A stretch of 64,000 nt of DNA, from positions 124,001 to 188,000 of the forward strand of contig NZ_JACHEQ010000002.1 of NCBI RefSeq assembly GCF_014201515.1, given 5' to 3'. Under the pieces are notes generated by a model. It worked only from the letters and a program-made list of their open reading frames with translations, was not told the DNA's origin and did no database searches. This document shows positions 60,517-64,000 of this stretch, piece after piece; position 1 is the first letter of the stretch, and each line of letters begins with the position of its first letter. The position numbers and the translations under genes were made by a program. Origin of the DNA: Anoxybacillus mongoliensis (GTDB lineage Bacteria > Bacillota > Bacilli > Bacillales > Anoxybacillaceae).

Positions 60517-62040
60517 ATGTCCAAATTTTTGAAAGGAACGATCATTTTAATTGTTGCAGGATTGTTAACACGCATACTTGGTTTTATTAATCGCATCGTC
60601 GTTGCTCGTCTCATTGGTGAAGAAGGCGTCGGTTTATATATGATGGCAGTTCCGACACTTGTATTAGCGATTACGATTACACAGTTCGGCCTCCCTGTCG
60701 CTATTTCAAAGCTTGTCGCCGAGGCAGAAGCGGTGGGCGACAGACGAAAAGTAAAAAAAATATTAGTTGTATCTTTATCCATTACAATTGTTTTAAGTGT
60801 CATCTTCTTCCCAGCCCTACTCGCCATCGCTCCCATTCTTTCTAACACATTGTTTACAGATGCGCGCGTTTATTACCCGCTCGTTGCCGTTGCACCGGTC
60901 GTCCCAATTGTCGCTGTGTCTTCCGTTTTGCGTGGATATTTTCAAGGAAGACAACAGATGAAACCATATGCGTATTCTCAATTACTTGAACAGGCAGTGC
61001 GCATCACGCTTATCGCTGCTTTTACAACCGCTTTTTTGCCATATGGGGTTGAATATGCAGCAGCAGGGGCGATGGTTTCTGCAGTCGTTGGGGAGTTTGT
61101 ATCACTCGGTTATTTATTCATTACGTTTAAACGAAAAAAACCGATTCGCATTCGTTATCGCTTTTTCGCTTACGTAAAAGAAGGAAAGGATACGTTCGTT
61201 TCACTCATGCGCATTGCTGTGCCCACGCTTGGAAGCCGAATGATTGGATCCATCGCTTGGTTTTTTGAACCGATTGTTGTTGCACAAAGTTTGGCTCTTG
61301 CCGGCATCACTGCCATCCATGCGACAAAACAATACGGCGAGCTTACTGGGTATGCGCTGCCCCTTTTGATGCTTCCATCATTTATTACGTATGCGCTCGC
61401 CACTTCACTCGTTCCGGCTATTAGTGAAGCGGCTGCTCAAAAACAATATCGTCTAATCGAGTATCGCCTACATCAATCTGTACGGTTATCACTTTTAGCC
61501 GGGGGACTGTCTATTGTTGTGTTGTACGTATTGGCAGAAGAAATGATGCAACTCATGTATGGGGCAAATGAAGCGGCGATTTTTGTCAAAGTGATGGCCC
61601 CGTTTTTCATCTTTTATTACTTACAAGGTCCGTTGCAAGCTGTATTGCAAGCGCTCGATTTAGCAAAAGAAGCAATGACAAATAGCTTGATCGGTGCTAT
61701 CGTCAAAACAGCGCTTATTTTTTGGCTCGCCTCCCAACCATCGCTTGGCATCATGGGGGCTGCGCTAGCTATCACGGTTGGTATCATGATTGTTACATTG
61801 TTACATGCAGCAACGATCATGAAAGCCATTTCGCCTTCTTTGCACGTAAAACTATATGTCGCGCATTTCATCGTCATCGTTTCTGTGGCGACGGTTGGGC
61901 ATTGGATCGTTCCGTTTTTACCATTTTCATTGCTTGTCAAAACCATTGTCGCCATCACGATCATGACGTTCATATATCTCACTCTCGCTCAAGCGTTTCG
62001 CCTAATTGAAAAAGATGAGTTTCGCCAATTGTTCCGATAG
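60517..62040 (+). CDS. spoVB: Stage V sporulation protein B (MOP-family flippase)
   Basis: 507 residues, about fourteen membrane helices, of the MVF/polysaccharide flippase family. SpoVB is needed for spore cortex, probably as a lipid II flippase. Recognisable stretches are GLLTRILGFINRIVVARLIGEEGVGLYMMA near the N terminus (only partly listed here) and RGYFQGRQQMKPYAYSQLLEQ. ATG 60517 is preceded by AGGGAGGAAC. Its stop is adjacent to that of the convergent yrbG, inside a shared hairpin. Confidence 0.94.
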   Translation: MSKFLKGTIILIVAGLLTRILGFINRIVVARLIGEEGVGLYMMAVPTLVLAITITQFGLPVAISKLVAEAEAVGDRRKVKKILVVSLSITIVLSVIFFPALLAIAPILSNTLFTDARVYYPLVAVAPVVPIVAVSSVLRGYFQGRQQMKPYAYSQLLEQAVRITLIAAFTTAFLPYGVEYAAAGAMVSAVVGEFVSLGYLFITFKRKKPIRIRYRFFAYVKEGKDTFVSLMRIAVPTLGSRMIGSIAWFFEPIVVAQSLALAGITAIHATKQYGELTGYALPLLMLPSFITYALATSLVPAISEAAAQKQYRLIEYRLHQSVRLSLLAGGLSIVVLYVLAEEMMQLMYGANEAAIFVKVMAPFFIFYYLQGPLQAVLQALDLAKEAMTNSLIGAIVKTALIFWLASQPSLGIMGAALAITVGIMIVTLLHAATIMKAISPSLHVKLYVAHFIVIVSVATVGHWIVPFLPFSLLVKTIVAITIMTFIYLTLAQAFRLIEKDEFRQLFR

Positions 62041-62055
62041 TCACTCATCTTTTTC
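62008..62055. terminator. Bidirectional terminator inside the ends of spoVB and yrbG
   Basis: Perfect 13-bp arms GAAAAAGATGAGT (62008-62020) and ACTCATCTTTTTC (62043-62055) with a 22-base loop. Both stop codons lie in the loop, so the terminator is made of coding sequence on both strands. Confidence 0.75.
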
Positions 62056-62688
62056 GTCAATATAAAACATTCCATTTTCATATGTACAATACGAAATGTT
62101 ATCAATCCGCTCATATCCGCGCTTTTTTAGTTGCTTCATTAACCATGCACTCGTTCGATTGATGAGCGCTAAATGTTCTTCTTGAATAATACCGTCTTTA
62201 ATAAGCGGCAGCGCTAAAGACGGTGTTTTCTTTTTTCCTTTTTCTTTTTCAAATACGGACAGTTTGCCAGACGGCTCTAAAATGGCAAATTCGACATCCG
62301 CAATGTTTTTAATATTTTTTTCACGCAATTGAATAAGCAAATCATCAAAGTTGTATCGTTGTTTTCGCATCGCTTTTTCATCAATTTTTCCGTTGTTAAT
62401 AATGACCGTCGGTGACCCATCAACGAGACGACGAAACATTTCGCTTTTTAAAGAAAAATATGCAAAAGCAATCTGGGCAATCGTCAATACAATCATCGGC
62501 ACAATCGTGTGAAAAATCGGGTCTCTCGGCTGTTCAATCGCAATGACTGCCATTTCCCCAATCATGATAAAAACAACTAAATCTAAGATGCTCAACTCGC
62601 CAATTTCTCTCTTTCCCATGACACGAAAAATAAATAAAATAACGCCATACAACAATAACGTCCGTAAAATAATCGTTACGTACTCCAC
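62041..62688 (-). CDS. yrbG: YrbG, DUF421/YetF-family membrane protein
   Basis: 215 residues: three N-terminal membrane helices (about 5-25, 35-52, 60-80) and a soluble domain with the family motif VDGSPTVIINNGKIDEKAMRKQRYNFDDLL (partial). Some family members help spore germination or stress resistance; function here unknown. It is convergent with spoVB, as in B. subtilis. Confidence 0.9.
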   Translation of the reverse strand: MEYVTIILRTLLLYGVILFIFRVMGKREIGELSILDLVVFIMIGEMAVIAIEQPRDPIFHTIVPMIVLTIAQIAFAYFSLKSEMFRRLVDGSPTVIINNGKIDEKAMRKQRYNFDDLLIQLREKNIKNIADVEFAILEPSGKLSVFEKEKGKKKTPSLALPLIKDGIIQEEHLALINRTSAWLMKQLKKRGYERIDNISYCTYENGMFYIDEKDE

Positions 62689-62778
62689 GACGATTCCCCC
62701 TTCTTTGTTCTACGTTTTTATTCTAAACAAATGGACGACCGAATATGTTTGTACTAAATGCAGGAAGGAGGGGGACGA

Positions 62779-63153
62779 ATGATTCGCGCTATTTTTCATG
62801 GGGTCATAACGATTTTTATAAGCTCTATCTTATGTAGCTTTATATTCGCTCTTTTGTTGAAATTGACAAGTTATGATGAAACATCATTGCAATGGGTCAT
62901 GCACGGTCTCGCATTTTTATCGTTATTTTTTGGTGGGTTTATTGCAGGTGGAAAAGGGAAAGAGCGCGGTTGGATGCTTGGTGGAGCAACTGGCATCATC
63001 TTTACAACAATCATTTTTTTATTTCAATTTCTCGGCATGGACCGAACGTTTTCAATCGAACAGTGGGGATACCACGCAGGGTTTCTCGTCACAGCCATCA
63101 TCGGCGGGATGATTGGTGTTAACGTAGCGACATCTCGTTCACGAAGCGCATAA
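62779..63153 (+). CDS. yrzE: YrzE, TIGR04086-family membrane protein
   Basis: 124 residues with four membrane helices (about 5-28, 43-60, 71-92, 100-118). GGFIAGGKGKERGWMLGG is the conserved glycine-rich motif in the middle. Function unknown. ATG 62779 is preceded by GGAGGGGGA. It is divergent from yrbG and convergent with yajC. Confidence 0.88.
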   Translation: MIRAIFHGVITIFISSILCSFIFALLLKLTSYDETSLQWVMHGLAFLSLFFGGFIAGGKGKERGWMLGGATGIIFTTIIFLFQFLGMDRTFSIEQWGYHAGFLVTAIIGGMIGVNVATSRSRSA

Positions 63154-63186
63154 AAATAAGACAGGCAACAAACCTGTCTTATTTTT
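63154..63186. terminator. Bidirectional terminator between yrzE and yajC
   Basis: AAATAAGACAGG and CCTGTCTTATTT form a 12-bp stem with T-rich ends on both strands. Confidence 0.92.
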
Positions 63187-63442
63187 CATTCACGACTTCA
63201 CGAATGGCTGCACGGTCGTATGTAAGACGTGAGCCGTCACCCGCGCGAATGACGACCGTATTTTCATCAAGTGAATCGATGATGCCGTGCAATCCGCCAA
63301 TCGTAATGACTTTGTCTCCTTTTTGCAAGTTCGCCTGCATTTGTTGAACAGCCTTTTGACGTTTTTGTTGCGGACGGATTAGCAAAAAGTAAAAAATCGC
63401 AAACATTAAAATGATTGGTAGTAAGCTTGCTAAGTTTTGCAT
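63179..63442 (-). CDS. yajC: Preprotein translocase subunit YajC
   Basis: 87 residues: one N-terminal membrane helix (about 5-25) with the FYFLLIRPQQKR motif, then a small beta domain (GDKVITIGGLHGIIDSLDE). YajC accompanies SecDF and YidC. It lies 14 bp after tgt, as in most bacteria. Confidence 0.97.
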   Translation of the reverse strand: MQNLASLLPIILMFAIFYFLLIRPQQKRQKAVQQMQANLQKGDKVITIGGLHGIIDSLDENTVVIRAGDGSRLTYDRAAIREVVNEK

Positions 63443-63456
63443 ATTTTCACCCCTTT

Positions 63457-64000
<544 letters not shown>

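Noticed and set aside
60426-60848. Long N-terminal extension of the comN frame (to 231 codons)
   Set aside because: The extension is antisense to spoVB and low in protein-like character; a good SD and GTG at 60425 give the normal ComN size.

Overview
The window looks like chromosomal DNA of a moderately thermophilic Bacillaceae, most likely Anoxybacillus or a close Geobacillus relative. The housekeeping gene order is the Bacillus subtilis yrhC-to-tgt order almost gene for gene, GC content looks moderate, and the accessory genes (type I-B CRISPR-Cas, solo TnpB elements) are typical of thermophilic Bacillaceae. The genus is an inference from gene order and composition; no rRNA or tRNA gene is present to test it.

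Left third (1-14780): an accessory island built around a complete type I-B CRISPR-Cas system. A broken tnpB (1-633) abuts the distal end of array 1 (30 repeats, 29 spacers). Next comes a minus-strand operon cas8b-cas7-cas5-cas3-cas4-cas1-cas2-cas6 that reads towards array 1. A divergent gene for a secreted staphylococcal-type nuclease follows, then array 2 (29 repeats plus one degenerate terminal repeat). Both arrays use the same 30-bp repeat and carry homologous leaders on their right-hand side, each with a near-consensus sigma-A promoter, so both are transcribed leftward. Highlights are a strong internal ribosome binding site in cas8b that should give a separate Cas11b small subunit, an intrinsic terminator between cas5 and cas3, an identical 39-bp spacer in both arrays, and two conserved palindromic elements in the leaders.

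Middle (14830-33730): methionine-to-cysteine conversion genes (yrrT-mtnN-mccA-mccB-yrhC), then small conserved genes, pbpI, greA, udk, the tRNA wobble-uridine modification genes (trhP1, trhP2, trmR) and mltG. A complete TnpB element sits in the otherwise conserved yrzB/mltG interval, followed by ruvX, yrzL, and alaS behind an alanine T-box.

Right part (33830-64000): recD2, a TPR protein, mnmA with its cysteine desulfurase, cymR, rarA, and a TetR regulator/SwrC-like RND exporter pair that interrupts the usual rarA-tcdA order. After tcdA come 6S RNA, aspS and hisS behind a T-box, a cell-wall amidase, dtd, relA, apt, recJ, a cation exporter, secDF, comN, spoVB, yrbG, yrzE, yajC and the 3' part of tgt, which runs off the window. 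CymR (39190-39606), known in B. subtilis to repress the mccA-mccB operon, lies in the same window as that operon.

Starts were chosen by Shine-Dalgarno (SD) spacing and known family lengths. Family names come from recognising conserved motifs and synteny, not from a database search.
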